A stretch of DNA of 64,000 nucleotides from CAWEPK01 sp049521495 (lineage in GTDB: Bacteria; Desulfobacterota; Syntrophorhabdia; Syntrophorhabdales; WCHB1-27), in contig JBEKOT010000001.1 of assembly GCA_049521495.1 (NCBI GenBank), positions 4,124 through 68,123 on the forward strand, read 5' to 3'. Under the pieces are notes generated by a model. That model was given only the letters and a program-made list of their open reading frames with translations, did not search any database and was not told the DNA's origin. This document shows positions 35,438-44,009 of this stretch, piece by piece. Made by a program: the position numbers and the translations under genes. The stretch's first letter is position 1; each line of letters begins with the position of its first letter.

Positions 35438-35484
35438 AGGGCTTGCAGCGTCTGCTATCCGCGTGCTATCCTGAGGCGGAGTTT

Positions 35485-36825
35485 ATGGCCATTGCTGCAA
35501 AGCTGCTCCTCCTTTCTTCGCTTCCGCTCATGACAGCATGCGCGAGCGCATCGCCGGACATGTGCGGGCCGGCCCCTATTCCAGTCGAGGCGCGGGAAGG
35601 CGGGTCAAAGGCCGATAAGCAGAAAGGGATGACGCCCGATGGCGGCAGCTCCGGGCAGGCCGCCGGCAAAGCGCCTGGAGCCGAAAGACCGGCCGGGAAG
35701 GCCGGCTTCGCTGCCGTGCCGGTGCCTTTCGTGGCTACTACGCCGAACGAAGGCACTTCTTATGGGGCGCTGGCTGCCTTTCTCCTTTACAACCGGCAGG
35801 GCGAGGTCACAAAGCTCGTGGCGCCCCAGGTAAACTACAACCGGAATTTCGGGTACACCGGTACTCTCTACGGGGCCTTCTATCCCAAGCCGGAGCGCCA
35901 GCTCGAGGTCAACCTCTCCCAGTCGACCATCATAAACCAGGACTACGACGCAAGGTTCCGGGACAAGACGCTTCTCGACAACAAGCTCGAAACGAAGGCC
36001 TACGCCGGTGTTTTTGCCGACGGCTCCGCCCGTTTCTTCGGATTTCAATCGGAGAGCCAAAGGCGGAACCAGACGAACTATACCGACCGGGAATCGGGCC
36101 TTGACATCTCCGCCGGCTACGACATCGTCAAGCACTTTCAGGTGGCCCTGGGCGATAGAGTGAGGGATGTCAGCATCGGCCACGGGGCCCTGACGGGCCT
36201 GCCCTTTATCGGCAGCCGCTTTACTGAAAATCAGGTGCCTGGTGTAAACGGGTTTACCGCCCACGTCCAGAGAGTGGCCTTTATTTACGACTCCATGGAT
36301 TCCCGCATCACTCCTACTTCGGGCCTTTACGGGAGGGCGATTTTCGAGACGAGCAACGCACTGCTCGGCTCGGTCGCCAGTTTTCAGCGCTACGAACTCG
36401 AGGCAAAGGGTTATCTCCCTCTCTACGACGCTCGTTCGGTAACTGTCGCCCGCTTTGCCTATAACCAGGTCCTGGGCAGTAACGTACCCTTTCTTGAGCA
36501 GAGTGTCCTGGGCGGGGAGAACACGCTACGCGGTTACGGCCGTAATCGGTTTATCGACAACAGCTTCTTCCTCGGGAACGTCGAGGAGCGGATTCGTCTG
36601 GGTCGCCTGAACCTGTTCGACGTAGATGCCGAGGTCGAAGCCGCGCCTTTTCTCGACGCAGGCACTGTAATGAGGGACATTTGGTACATCCGTCGGAGGA
36701 ATTTCAAGTACAATCCGGGGATCGGCTTCAGGGGCATAGTCAGGCCGAATATAGTGGGCCGCGTAGATATGGGCGTGGGCAAAGAGGGGATTGCGGTTTT
36801 CGCGGGGTTGGGCTACCCTTTTTAG
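35485..36825 (+). CDS. BamA/D15-like outer-membrane beta-barrel protein
   Basis: About 446 residues. N-terminal signal peptide (KLLLLSSLPLMTACASA, possibly a lipoprotein-type cleavage at the cysteine), a low-complexity Gly/Ala/Pro/Lys linker to about residue 75, then a 16-strand-like barrel ending FAGLGYPF with the terminal aromatic expected for BAM insertion. The bacterial surface antigen motif region (SVLGGENTLRGYGRNRF) is the hallmark of the Omp85 barrel. No POTRA domains. I prefer ATG 35485; a TTG at 35434 overlapping the hpnI stop would lengthen the N-terminus. Its place suggests a part in placing hopanoids or the glycan in the outer membrane (inference). Confidence 0.78.
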   Translation: MAIAAKLLLLSSLPLMTACASASPDMCGPAPIPVEAREGGSKADKQKGMTPDGGSSGQAAGKAPGAERPAGKAGFAAVPVPFVATTPNEGTSYGALAAFLLYNRQGEVTKLVAPQVNYNRNFGYTGTLYGAFYPKPERQLEVNLSQSTIINQDYDARFRDKTLLDNKLETKAYAGVFADGSARFFGFQSESQRRNQTNYTDRESGLDISAGYDIVKHFQVALGDRVRDVSIGHGALTGLPFIGSRFTENQVPGVNGFTAHVQRVAFIYDSMDSRITPTSGLYGRAIFETSNALLGSVASFQRYELEAKGYLPLYDARSVTVARFAYNQVLGSNVPFLEQSVLGGENTLRGYGRNRFIDNSFFLGNVEERIRLGRLNLFDVDAEVEAAPFLDAGTVMRDIWYIRRRNFKYNPGIGFRGIVRPNIVGRVDMGVGKEGIAVFAGLGYPF

Positions 36826-36832
36826 CGACTAC

Positions 36833-37558
36833 CTAACTCTCCGAATTGAACTTCTCGAGGGTAGAGATAAACTCGAGGAGCCCCACCTTCCTCTCCCTGT
36901 CAACGTCATTGAACTGGACGCCCATGTTGATCCTCTGGGAGTCCCGCTGTATGTTTCTTATGTTTCCCGCAATTTCGAGCCTATCCTCCACACCAGGTAA
37001 TTGCACGTAGAAGACGACCATGTCGTTCACCCTCACATCGGGGAGTACCTGGTCAGCCGATCCTTTTATCATTGTGAAGTTGCATCCGGCACCGCTTATA
37101 TCGACGATAATGCCATCCCCGACGACATTACGGTCCTTCGTCTTCTCGCCGCTCCTGATGTCAGCGGGAAGATAGCACTCGATCCTTCTGTTCGATCGGA
37201 GGCTCCGTCGGAAAACTGAAGTCGGATAGGAGATGAACAACAACCTTAGGGGATCGGTCGTCATGCCCAGCAACTCGGATCGAAAGCCGAAAACATCGCC
37301 GCCGTTGATGTATCGGACGGTGATCTTGTTGCCTTTGAACAGCTTGCTCGTGATAGAACCAAAGGCGCCGGTGGACGGATATTTTATTATCAGCCAGTGG
37401 CCCGCAAGATAACCCACGGAGATACTGCTCATCTTGATCGAGACCCCGCTTATCTCGACCTGCAAGGGCACACCGACAGGGAAGAAGAATTTCTTGCCGG
37501 ATTTGCTCGGATCGTTCGAGGTTATCCCATCTTCACCACTCTTATTTTCAGCCGTCAT
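36833..37558 (-). CDS. PilZ-domain protein (YcgR-like)
   Basis: 241 residues. An N-terminal YcgR/PilZN-type beta domain (GVPLQVEISGVSIKMSS, GHWLIIKYPS, VRYINGGDVFGF) is followed by a PilZ domain with R-x3-R in FRRSLRSNRRIECYLP and the D-x-S-x-x-G motif as DISGAGC. These residues bind cyclic di-GMP. The target, flagellar motor or polysaccharide synthesis, cannot be told; no flagellar genes are nearby. Start set at ATG 37558, with GGAG about ten bases upstream; the longer frame adds an unlikely basic tail. Confidence 0.84.
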   Translation of the reverse strand: MTAENKSGEDGITSNDPSKSGKKFFFPVGVPLQVEISGVSIKMSSISVGYLAGHWLIIKYPSTGAFGSITSKLFKGNKITVRYINGGDVFGFRSELLGMTTDPLRLLFISYPTSVFRRSLRSNRRIECYLPADIRSGEKTKDRNVVGDGIIVDISGAGCNFTMIKGSADQVLPDVRVNDMVVFYVQLPGVEDRLEIAGNIRNIQRDSQRINMGVQFNDVDRERKVGLLEFISTLEKFNSES

Positions 37559-37772
37559 ATCAGCTTCACTCCTCCATCGGAATCGCCGCCTCCATGCAGG
37601 CGGGGAACTGCTCACCTCCCGCCAAGGGCCTCTATCGGCGAGAAAGCGTCAGCGCCGCAAGAGGACCCGGCGACCGGAAACATATATAGGGTTTATCGGA
37701 TGAGCGGTGCAGTAATTAAGGGCGTCGCCCGAGCAATCCGGCGGGCGGCTTTGCGGCCGTGAGACCCGGCCC

Positions 37773-38396
37773 TTAGAAGTAGAAGCCGATAGTCAGGACA
37801 TTCGCGTTAATTGACCTGTTGGGTGAGGCCGTCGAGCCGTTGGAGTAGTGACGGAGTCTGTCCTCTATGAAAAAGCGGCCGAAACGGTAGCCTGCGCCCG
37901 CTTCAAGCGTAAAATTGAGATGGGTCCCCTGTTCCTTAAAGCCCACGGTCGTATAGACCATGCCTGTCCCGGCGGTGAAAAAGAAGCCTCTCTTTTCCGC
38001 TCCGGACAGGCGGTATTTTAGGCCGGTGTAAAGGCCCGCGTCAACCCCTTGATCGGGCCTGTTGACGAAAGAGGCGAAAGGCTCGAGAAAGACGGCGAGC
38101 GCCAGGTAATCTCTGCACGGCCTCTCCAAGAGGTAGGTGACCTGAAAGAAATCATAGGCCCTTCCCCCCTCGATTCTGCTGAGATGCAATTCTGGGTTTA
38201 GCGCAGCGATACCGTAGCCGACCGACAAGGCCTGCTCCAGAGCCGACGCCGGCTCAGCCAGGCAGACGACTGACAGCAATAGCACCTGCAAAAGACGCTT
38301 AATCCCTCCATTCCCGGCCCCTCTATGCTGCTTTTGTCGGTCCGCCCTCGGCCCATGCCCCGGGCCCCCCTTTTCCTGCAGCGGGAGACTCTTCAT
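37773..38396 (-). CDS. PagL-like lipid A 3-O-deacylase family protein
   Basis: 207 residues. A hydrophobic signal (LLQVLLLSVVCLAEPASA) starts about residue 34 and is followed by an eight-strand barrel ending TIGFYF. The PagL catalytic segment is RHYSNGS (His and Ser of H-x-S-N). The third catalytic residue, Glu about 12 residues later in PagL, appears as Asn in RSINANV, so activity may be altered. The promoter geometry (below) favours ATG 38396 as a leaderless start, although it leaves a long basic pre-signal segment. Outer-membrane location. Confidence 0.75.
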   Translation of the reverse strand: MKSLPLQEKGGPGHGPRADRQKQHRGAGNGGIKRLLQVLLLSVVCLAEPASALEQALSVGYGIAALNPELHLSRIEGGRAYDFFQVTYLLERPCRDYLALAVFLEPFASFVNRPDQGVDAGLYTGLKYRLSGAEKRGFFFTAGTGMVYTTVGFKEQGTHLNFTLEAGAGYRFGRFFIEDRLRHYSNGSTASPNRSINANVLTIGFYF

Positions 38397-38402
38397 TGAA
38401 GA

Positions 38403-38431
38403 AATATGTTACTCCACAGCCTGCCTGTCAA
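38403..38431 (-). promoter_or_regulatory. promoter predicting a leaderless PagL-like mRNA
   Basis: On the minus strand consensus TTGACA (38431-38426), 17 bases, CATATT (38408-38403), six bases, ATG 38396. No Shine-Dalgarno sequence. Same geometry as the ModE-like and winged-helix genes. Confidence 0.65.
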
Positions 38432-38462
38432 CGGTGCCGGTCTTAAGTCAGTCAGTGCCGGG

Positions 38463-38491
38463 TTGCAACGGGATTGGCGATGAGGTAAACT
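38463..38491 (+). promoter_or_regulatory. promoter predicting a leaderless mRNA for the 54-aa gene
   Basis: TTGCAA (38463-38468), 17 bases, TAAACT (38486-38491), six bases, ATG 38498. It is divergent from the PagL-like promoter, 31 bases away. Confidence 0.55.
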
Positions 38492-38497
38492 ATGCCT

Positions 38498-38662
38498 ATG
38501 AAGGATGAAAAGACCCAGACACCAGAGGCCCCTTGCATAATGGAGACGTACAGAGAAAAGGGTGTTTTTCAGCGGCTTCACCTTTGCGACTACTTGCGGG
38601 AGCTTACGGAAGAACAGGCAGAAGAAGCGGCGACAACACAGGCGGAACCTTTCGCCCCTTAG
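38498..38662 (+). CDS. 54-residue acidic protein of unknown function
   Basis: Small gene MKDEKTQTPEAPC... with a helical central part (FQRLHLCDYLRELTEEQAEEA) and a short tail ending AEPFAP. Charged, no membrane segment. Codon usage resembles the neighbours. Two in-frame ATGs exist: 38492, preceded by GAGGT, and 38498, which lies exactly six bases after a -10 box and is chosen for that reason. It is transcribed divergently from the PagL-like gene. No family recognised. Confidence 0.5.
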   Translation: MKDEKTQTPEAPCIMETYREKGVFQRLHLCDYLRELTEEQAEEAATTQAEPFAP

Positions 38663-38743
38663 TTAGCCAAGCCTCCTGGGTCGGCGCCGGCTCGGCCAAC
38701 GGCAGGCTCCGCAGCCCAATTCCAATCGAATGAAGGAATTCCC

Positions 38744-40096
38744 ATGGAAAGACAAGGCTGGAAGCTGAAATCGAAAGAGGAGATCAAACTTATCTTTGAG
38801 TTCGCGGAAGACTACAAGAGGTTTCTCGATGCGGCAAAGACGGAGCGGGAAGCCGCGGCGCAGATCGAGGAGACCCTTCTCGCCCGGCACTTCACCACCG
38901 ACGTGAAAGGATCCAGGGTCTACAGGGTTAACAGAGGTAAGGAGGTCGTCGCCTTCAGAAGGGGCAGGGCCGGGATTGCGCAAGGCATGAGGATCATCAT
39001 CGCCCACATCGACGCGCCACGCCTCGATCTCAAGCAGAATCCGCTTTACGAGGAAGTGGATCTAGCGCTCCTTCGGACACACTATTACGGCGGCATCAAG
39101 AAGTACCAATGGGTTGCCATGCCGCTCGCCCTGCACGGGGTTGTGATAAAGACAGACGGGAGCAGCCTGAGGCTGGTAGTCGGCGAAGATGGGAACGACC
39201 CGGTTTTCTCCATCGACGACCTGCTCCCCCACCTGTCACGAAAGCATCAGGACGAGAAAAAGCTTTCCGAGGCCATAGAGGGCGAGAAACTTATCCTTCT
39301 CTTCGGCAACATGCCGCTTCTGGGCGAGGATAAAGAGCCGGTGAAAAAGGGCGTGCTACAGCTCCTTGAGGAGCGGCACGGCATCGCCGAGGAGGATTTC
39401 ATAAGTGCCGAAATCGAGGCAGTGCCGGCATTCAAGGCGAGGGACGTAGGTATCGACAGGAGCATGGTGGGGGCTTACGGACAGGATGACCGGGCGTCGG
39501 CTTACCCCCTGCTTTCCGCGCTTGTCGACCTGGAGGAAGAAACGCAGTGGCCTGTCCTTGCGGTCTTCGCCGACAAGGAGGAGATTGGATCGGAAGGGAA
39601 CACGGGCGCCCAGTCGCACTTCGTCCACCTCTTCCTTCAGGATGTGGTCGAGGGACTGGGTCTCAGCGATGTTGAAACGGTCATAAGGCGCTCGCTCTTC
39701 AAGTCCAAGGCGATAAGCGCCGATGTGAACGGCGCGGTAAATCCGACCTGGCAGGAGGTGCACGAGAAACAGAACGCTTGCTACCTCGGCCGCGGCATCT
39801 GCATCACCAAATTCACCGGCCATGGCGGCAAGGTCGGGGCAAACGACGCCCATGCGGAATACATGGCAGAGATAAGGAAGATTTTTTCGGAGTCGGGCGT
39901 CCTCTGGCAGGCCGGCGAGTTGGGAAAGATCGACGAAGGGGGAGGCGGAACGGTTGCGAAGTACCTTGCACAATACGGCATGGATATAATAGATATGGGC
40001 GCTCCCATTCTCACTATGCATTCCCCTTTTGAGATATCGAGCAAGCTCGATATCTACGAAGCATATCGGGCTTTCAAGGCATTCTTCTCGGGGTAG
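38744..40096 (+). CDS. M18-family aminopeptidase
   Basis: 450-residue M18 metallopeptidase. Zinc ligands and active-site segments are visible: IIAHIDAPRLDLK, YGQDDRASAYPLLSALVD, FADKEEIGSEGNTGAQS and the late AHAEYMAEI. Members are cytoplasmic dodecamers that remove N-terminal residues, acidic or neutral, from peptides. It is placed just upstream of lon, so the pair may act in sequence in proteolysis. AAGGAATT precedes the ATG. The 186-base gap to lon carries several hairpins. Confidence 0.88.
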   Translation: MERQGWKLKSKEEIKLIFEFAEDYKRFLDAAKTEREAAAQIEETLLARHFTTDVKGSRVYRVNRGKEVVAFRRGRAGIAQGMRIIIAHIDAPRLDLKQNPLYEEVDLALLRTHYYGGIKKYQWVAMPLALHGVVIKTDGSSLRLVVGEDGNDPVFSIDDLLPHLSRKHQDEKKLSEAIEGEKLILLFGNMPLLGEDKEPVKKGVLQLLEERHGIAEEDFISAEIEAVPAFKARDVGIDRSMVGAYGQDDRASAYPLLSALVDLEEETQWPVLAVFADKEEIGSEGNTGAQSHFVHLFLQDVVEGLGLSDVETVIRRSLFKSKAISADVNGAVNPTWQEVHEKQNACYLGRGICITKFTGHGGKVGANDAHAEYMAEIRKIFSESGVLWQAGELGKIDEGGGGTVAKYLAQYGMDIIDMGAPILTMHSPFEISSKLDIYEAYRAFKAFFSG

Positions 40097-40121
40097 GCCC
40101 GGGGCCCGAGCAGTGGCGCTA

Positions 40122-40255
40122 CCCGGTGAAGCCGGGAAGCCGTAATGAATGCGCTCCCTTAGGGGAGGGCCGCTCGATCCCGGTCGTGAAGGGTGAGGCC
40201 CGGGGCACCCGCCGGCAGGTCGCGCCCAGCTAGCGGAGGGCGCGCTGAGCCCCGG
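40122..40255 (+). promoter_or_regulatory. structured leader upstream of lon
   Basis: A chain of hairpins: CCCGG-TGAAG-CCGGG (40122-40136), CTCCC-TTAG-GGGAG (40154-40167), and a nested element where CCGGGGC (40200-40206) pairs with GCCCCGG (40249-40255) around CGCGCCC (40221-40227) pairing with GGGCGCG (40238-40244). No T-run follows, so a simple terminator is unlikely. It ends 27 bases before the lon start and could control lon expression, perhaps by temperature. Confidence 0.4.
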
Positions 40256-40282
40256 TAATTGCAGCATGGAGGCAATCAAAAT

Positions 40283-42682
40283 ATGATGGAAGACGAAACA
40301 TTGAAAGTGCCGGAGATACTTCCCCTGCTCCCCGTGAGGGACATGGTCATGTATCCTTCGGTAACCCTGCCGCTTTTTCTCGGCAGAGAGACGTCGATAA
40401 ACGCAGTGGAGAAATCGCTCTCGCAGGACAGGCTCATTGTCGTTGCCGCACAAAAGGACCTTACAGACGAAGACCCGCTGCCCGGAAGAATCTACTCGAT
40501 GGGCGTGGTATCCCAGGTAATGCGTATGCTGCGCCTTCCGGACGGCAGGATAAAGATCCTTATCCAGGGCCTGAAGAGAGCGCAGATTGAAGAATATGTC
40601 CAGGAAAGCCCGACGTTCCTCGTGCGGATAAGCCAGGTTCAGGAGCCTCTCATCACGGAGATCAGCCTTGAGACGGAGGCCCTCATGCGCTACATCAGAG
40701 AGGAGATGGAAAAAGTTGTCTCCATGGGAAGGATGGTCCCTTCGGACGTACTGCTGGTCCTCGATACCATAGACGAGCCTGGGCGCTTCGCCGACGTAGC
40801 CTGCGCAAACCTGGGCCTCCAGGTTGAAAAGGCCCAGGAGATACTCGAGATCGTCGACCCCATTGACCGGCTCAGGAAACTATCTGAGATCGTAGGCAAA
40901 GAGATCGAGCTCTTGAACATGCAGGCGAAGATCCTCTCCCAGGCGAAGGAAGAGATGACAAAGAGCCAGAGGGAATATTTCCTGAGGGAACAAATGAAGG
41001 CCATCCGGTCGGAGCTCGGCGAGACCGACGAGCGCGACGAGGAGGTCAAGGACCTCCGGAAGAAGATCAAAAAGGCGAGGATGCCGCGCGAGGTGGAGAA
41101 AGAGGCAAAAAAGCAGGTCGAGCGGCTCGAAATGATGCACCCGGACGCCATAGAGTCGAACATGCTCAGGACGTACATAGAGTGGCTGGTCGAGATTCCC
41201 TGGAGCATATCTACGAAAGACAACATAGATATAAAAAAAGTGAAGGCCATTCTCGACGAAGACCACTATGACCTGGAGAAAAACAAAGAAAGGATCCTCG
41301 AGTTCCTGAGCGTCATCAAGCTGAAGGGCGAGATGAAGGGACCCATCCTGTGTTTCGTCGGGCCTCCCGGCGTCGGGAAAACGTCCCTCGGCCGTAGCAT
41401 AGCGAGGGCGCTTGGCAGGAGCTTCCAGCGCATGTCTTTGGGAGGAATGAAAGACGAGGCAGAGATAAGGGGCCACAGGAGGACCTACGTAGGTGCCATG
41501 CCGGGAAGAATCATGCAGGGTCTGAGGCAGGGGGGCACCAACAACCCCGTTTTCATGCTCGATGAGGTCGACAAAATCGGGATGGACTTCAGAGGAGACC
41601 CTGCGAGCGCCCTTTTAGAGGTGCTCGATCCCGAGCAGAACGTCGCCTTCAGCGATCACTATCTGAATGTGCCTTTCGACCTGTCCAAGGTCATGTTCAT
41701 CACTACGGCAAACCAGGTGGATACGATCCCCCCAGCGCTCCACGACAGGATGGAAATCATCCCTATCCCGGGCTACACTGAGCTGGAGAAGCTCCTCATC
41801 GCCAATCGCCACCTCATCCCGAAGCAGATCAGAGAGAACGGCCTGGATAACAGGCACGTCAGGTTCACCGACAAGGCGGTCGTCAAGATCATCACGGAGT
41901 ACACAAGGGAGGCGGGACTCAGAAACCTGGAACGGGAGATAGCATCGGTTGCGCGAAAGGTAGCGCGGAAGATCGCCGGAGGCAGCAATCGGGGGGCCAC
42001 GGTGACTCCGAAGAACCTGCACAACCTGCTCGGACAGCCGAAATTCCTGCCCGAAAACACGCTGCCGGAGGACATGGTCGGCGTAGTCTGCGGTCTGGCC
42101 TGGACCGAAGCCGGCGGCGACCTGCTTTTTGTCGAGGCATTGGTCAGGAATGGTAAAAAAGAGCTCATCCTCACGGGCAATATGGGAAACGTGATGAAGG
42201 AATCGGCGCAGGCGGCGCTCAGCTACATCAAGGCCAAAAGCAGAGACCTGGGGATAGACGACGCCATATTCGACCAACTAGAGCTCCATATCCACGTTCC
42301 GCAAGGGGCAATACCGAAGGACGGTCCATCGGCGGGCATCACCATGGCGGTGGCAATGATAAGCGCCCTCACCGGGAGGCCTGTGGATAAAAAGATCGCC
42401 ATGACGGGAGAGATCACTCTCACCGGCAGGGTCCTTGCCATCGGCGGTCTCAAGGAAAAGACCCTGGCCGCCCTGCGTGCAGGGATCGGCAGGATAATCA
42501 TCCCCGAAGAGAACGCAAAGGAACTGGAAGAGATGCCGCCTTACGTGAAAAGGCGGATCAAGTTCCTGCCGGTAAAGGACATGGAAGGCGTGACCGATAT
42601 TCTGTTCGGAAGGATGGGGAAGGCGCGGAAGAGGAAACTGGCGGGAAGGCGGGCCGGTCGTGAGAGAAGCCTTATTCTATGA
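40283..42682 (+). CDS. lon: ATP-dependent protease Lon (La)
   Basis: Complete 799-residue Lon. N-terminal LAN substrate domain (LPLLPVRDMVMYP), AAA+ module with Walker A GPPGVGKTS and Walker B VFMLDEVDKIG, and C-terminal serine protease domain with the catalytic Ser in PKDGPSAGITMA and Lys in LKEKTLAALRAG. It degrades misfolded and regulatory proteins in the cytoplasm. Start set at ATG 40283 (GGAGG ten bases upstream); an in-frame TTG at 40259 is less likely. The last 23 bases overlap the amrS gene. Confidence 0.96.
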   Translation: MMEDETLKVPEILPLLPVRDMVMYPSVTLPLFLGRETSINAVEKSLSQDRLIVVAAQKDLTDEDPLPGRIYSMGVVSQVMRMLRLPDGRIKILIQGLKRAQIEEYVQESPTFLVRISQVQEPLITEISLETEALMRYIREEMEKVVSMGRMVPSDVLLVLDTIDEPGRFADVACANLGLQVEKAQEILEIVDPIDRLRKLSEIVGKEIELLNMQAKILSQAKEEMTKSQREYFLREQMKAIRSELGETDERDEEVKDLRKKIKKARMPREVEKEAKKQVERLEMMHPDAIESNMLRTYIEWLVEIPWSISTKDNIDIKKVKAILDEDHYDLEKNKERILEFLSVIKLKGEMKGPILCFVGPPGVGKTSLGRSIARALGRSFQRMSLGGMKDEAEIRGHRRTYVGAMPGRIMQGLRQGGTNNPVFMLDEVDKIGMDFRGDPASALLEVLDPEQNVAFSDHYLNVPFDLSKVMFITTANQVDTIPPALHDRMEIIPIPGYTELEKLLIANRHLIPKQIRENGLDNRHVRFTDKAVVKIITEYTREAGLRNLEREIASVARKVARKIAGGSNRGATVTPKNLHNLLGQPKFLPENTLPEDMVGVVCGLAWTEAGGDLLFVEALVRNGKKELILTGNMGNVMKESAQAALSYIKAKSRDLGIDDAIFDQLELHIHVPQGAIPKDGPSAGITMAVAMISALTGRPVDKKIAMTGEITLTGRVLAIGGLKEKTLAALRAGIGRIIIPEENAKELEEMPPYVKRRIKFLPVKDMEGVTDILFGRMGKARKRKLAGRRAGRERSLIL

Positions 42683-43673
42683 GAAACGTGAAGGAAAAAA
42701 GGTAGCCTGTTTTCTCTGCAGGCACCACTGCTTAATCCCGGACGGTAAGAGGGGGATCTGCTGCGTCCGGGAGAACCGGGGAGGCACGCTCTTTACGCTG
42801 GTTTACGGCAATCCGTGCTCATGGCACGTGGACCCTATAGAAAAGAAGCCGCTCTACCATTTCTTTCCCGGCTCTAAGGCATTTTCGATTGCCACCGTCG
42901 GCTGCAACTTCCGCTGTCTCCACTGTCAAAACCACGAAATCTCCCAACTTCCGCGGGATGAAGACAGGATCGCGGGCCACCCCATGGACCCCGAGGCGGT
43001 TGTGGAGGAGGCCAGGGCAGCGGGGTGCAGGAGCATTTCGTACACTTACACCGAGCCCACAATGTTCTACGAGTATGCCGCCGACATCGCAAAGCTCGCC
43101 AAGGCCGCGGCTATCCACAACAACTTCGTCACGAACGGCTATATAGAGGCAAAGCCCCTGGAGGTCTCGAGGACTTGGCTGGACGCGGCAAACATAGACC
43201 TAAAGAGCATGTCCGCCGGCTTCTACAGGAACGTGTGCGGCGCCAAGCTGGCGGGGGTGCTGGAGTCCATAAAAACCTATAAGTCCCTCGGCATTTGGGT
43301 CGAGCTCACGACCCTGATCATCCCCAAGTACAATGACAGCGAGGATGAATTCGTAAGAATCGCCGCCTTCATACGGGATGAAGTCGGGGTCGATACGCCC
43401 TGGCACGTGAGCGCATTCTATCCCACTTACCGGCTCCGGGATAGCTTCCCGACACCCCCCGAGACCCTCCTTAAAGCCCGCGAGATAGGACTGGCTGCGG
43501 GCCTCAGGTATGTTTACACAGGCAACATCCCCGGCATGGAAGGGGGAAACACGTACTGCCCCTCCTGCAAAAAGCCCGTCATCACGAGGTCGGGTTTCGC
43601 GGTTACAGGGTACGATCTCGATGACGGACGCTGCAGGTTCTGCGGAACGAAGATAGACGGGGTGGGGCTTTAA
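42660..43673 (+). CDS. amrS: AmmeMemoRadiSam system radical SAM enzyme
   Basis: 337-residue radical SAM protein of the AmrS type. N-terminal cysteine-rich motif CFLCRHHCLIPDGKRGICCVREN, the cluster motif C-x3-C-x2-C in GCNFRCLHCQNHEIS, and a C-terminal zinc-ribbon-like CPSCKKPVI...CRFCG. AmrS usually occurs with the AmmeMemo proteins; neither is visible here. Its reaction is unknown. The GTG start lies inside the lon 3' end, so translation is coupled to lon. Its stop is 67 bases from a convergent gene. Confidence 0.88.
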   Translation: MREALFYEKREGKKVACFLCRHHCLIPDGKRGICCVRENRGGTLFTLVYGNPCSWHVDPIEKKPLYHFFPGSKAFSIATVGCNFRCLHCQNHEISQLPRDEDRIAGHPMDPEAVVEEARAAGCRSISYTYTEPTMFYEYAADIAKLAKAAAIHNNFVTNGYIEAKPLEVSRTWLDAANIDLKSMSAGFYRNVCGAKLAGVLESIKTYKSLGIWVELTTLIIPKYNDSEDEFVRIAAFIRDEVGVDTPWHVSAFYPTYRLRDSFPTPPETLLKAREIGLAAGLRYVYTGNIPGMEGGNTYCPSCKKPVITRSGFAVTGYDLDDGRCRFCGTKIDGVGL

Positions 43674-43686
43674 GATAAATCGGACT

Positions 43687-43732
43687 TCGGCGCCGAGGGA
43701 AGGGCAATAGCTTACGCTCGATGGGGTAAGCT
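43687..43732. repeat. palindromes between convergent genes
   Basis: TCGGCGCCGA (43687-43696) is a perfect palindrome, and AGCTTAC (43709-43715) pairs with GTAAGCT (43726-43732). They lie between the convergent amrS and winged-helix genes and may act as a bidirectional terminator, although no T-run follows. Confidence 0.35.
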
Positions 43733-43740
43733 TCGACCCT

Positions 43741-43974
43741 CTACCTCTTGAGGTAACTTGCATCCTCGTGGTGGTGAAGGTTCTTGAGCTTTTCGGCAAC
43801 CTTGTAGATGGCGCCCTTGGTCTTACCTTCTTTTACGACCGCACCCCTCCAGATGAGCTTTCTCACTAGCTTGTGCAGGTTTTGACGGGAAAACCCGAAG
43901 GCCCCGCATATCTCCCTGCCCGAGGCTATCTTCCTCCTCTTGAGATACCTGAGGATTTTGTTTTCCGACCCCAT
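43741..43974 (-). CDS. small winged-helix DNA-binding protein
   Basis: 77 residues: ILRYLKRRKIASGREICGAFGFSRQNLHKLVRKLIWRGAVV is a helix-turn-helix of the winged type, and KEGKTKGAIYKVA the wing; the tail is basic and His-rich. No effector domain. The 12-base region before the ATG contains a -10 box rather than a Shine-Dalgarno sequence, predicting a leaderless message. It lies directly downstream of the frameshifted methyltransferase, whose end overlaps its -35 box, and could regulate it (inference). Confidence 0.75.
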   Translation of the reverse strand: MGSENKILRYLKRRKIASGREICGAFGFSRQNLHKLVRKLIWRGAVVKEGKTKGAIYKVAEKLKNLHHHEDASYLKR

Positions 43975-43980
43975 AAATTT

Positions 43981-44009
43981 ATATTGGTTTTAGCGATGTG
44001 GATTGTCAA
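43981..44009 (-). promoter_or_regulatory. promoter predicting a leaderless winged-helix mRNA
   Basis: On the minus strand TTGACA (44009-44004), 17 bases, CAATAT (43986-43981), six bases, ATG 43974. The -35 box overlaps the stop region of the SNase-like frame. Confidence 0.65.

Noticed and set aside
40097..40282. Cobalamin or other known riboswitch upstream of lon.
   Set aside because: Stems are present but the conserved boxes of known classes are not; lon is not a usual target.
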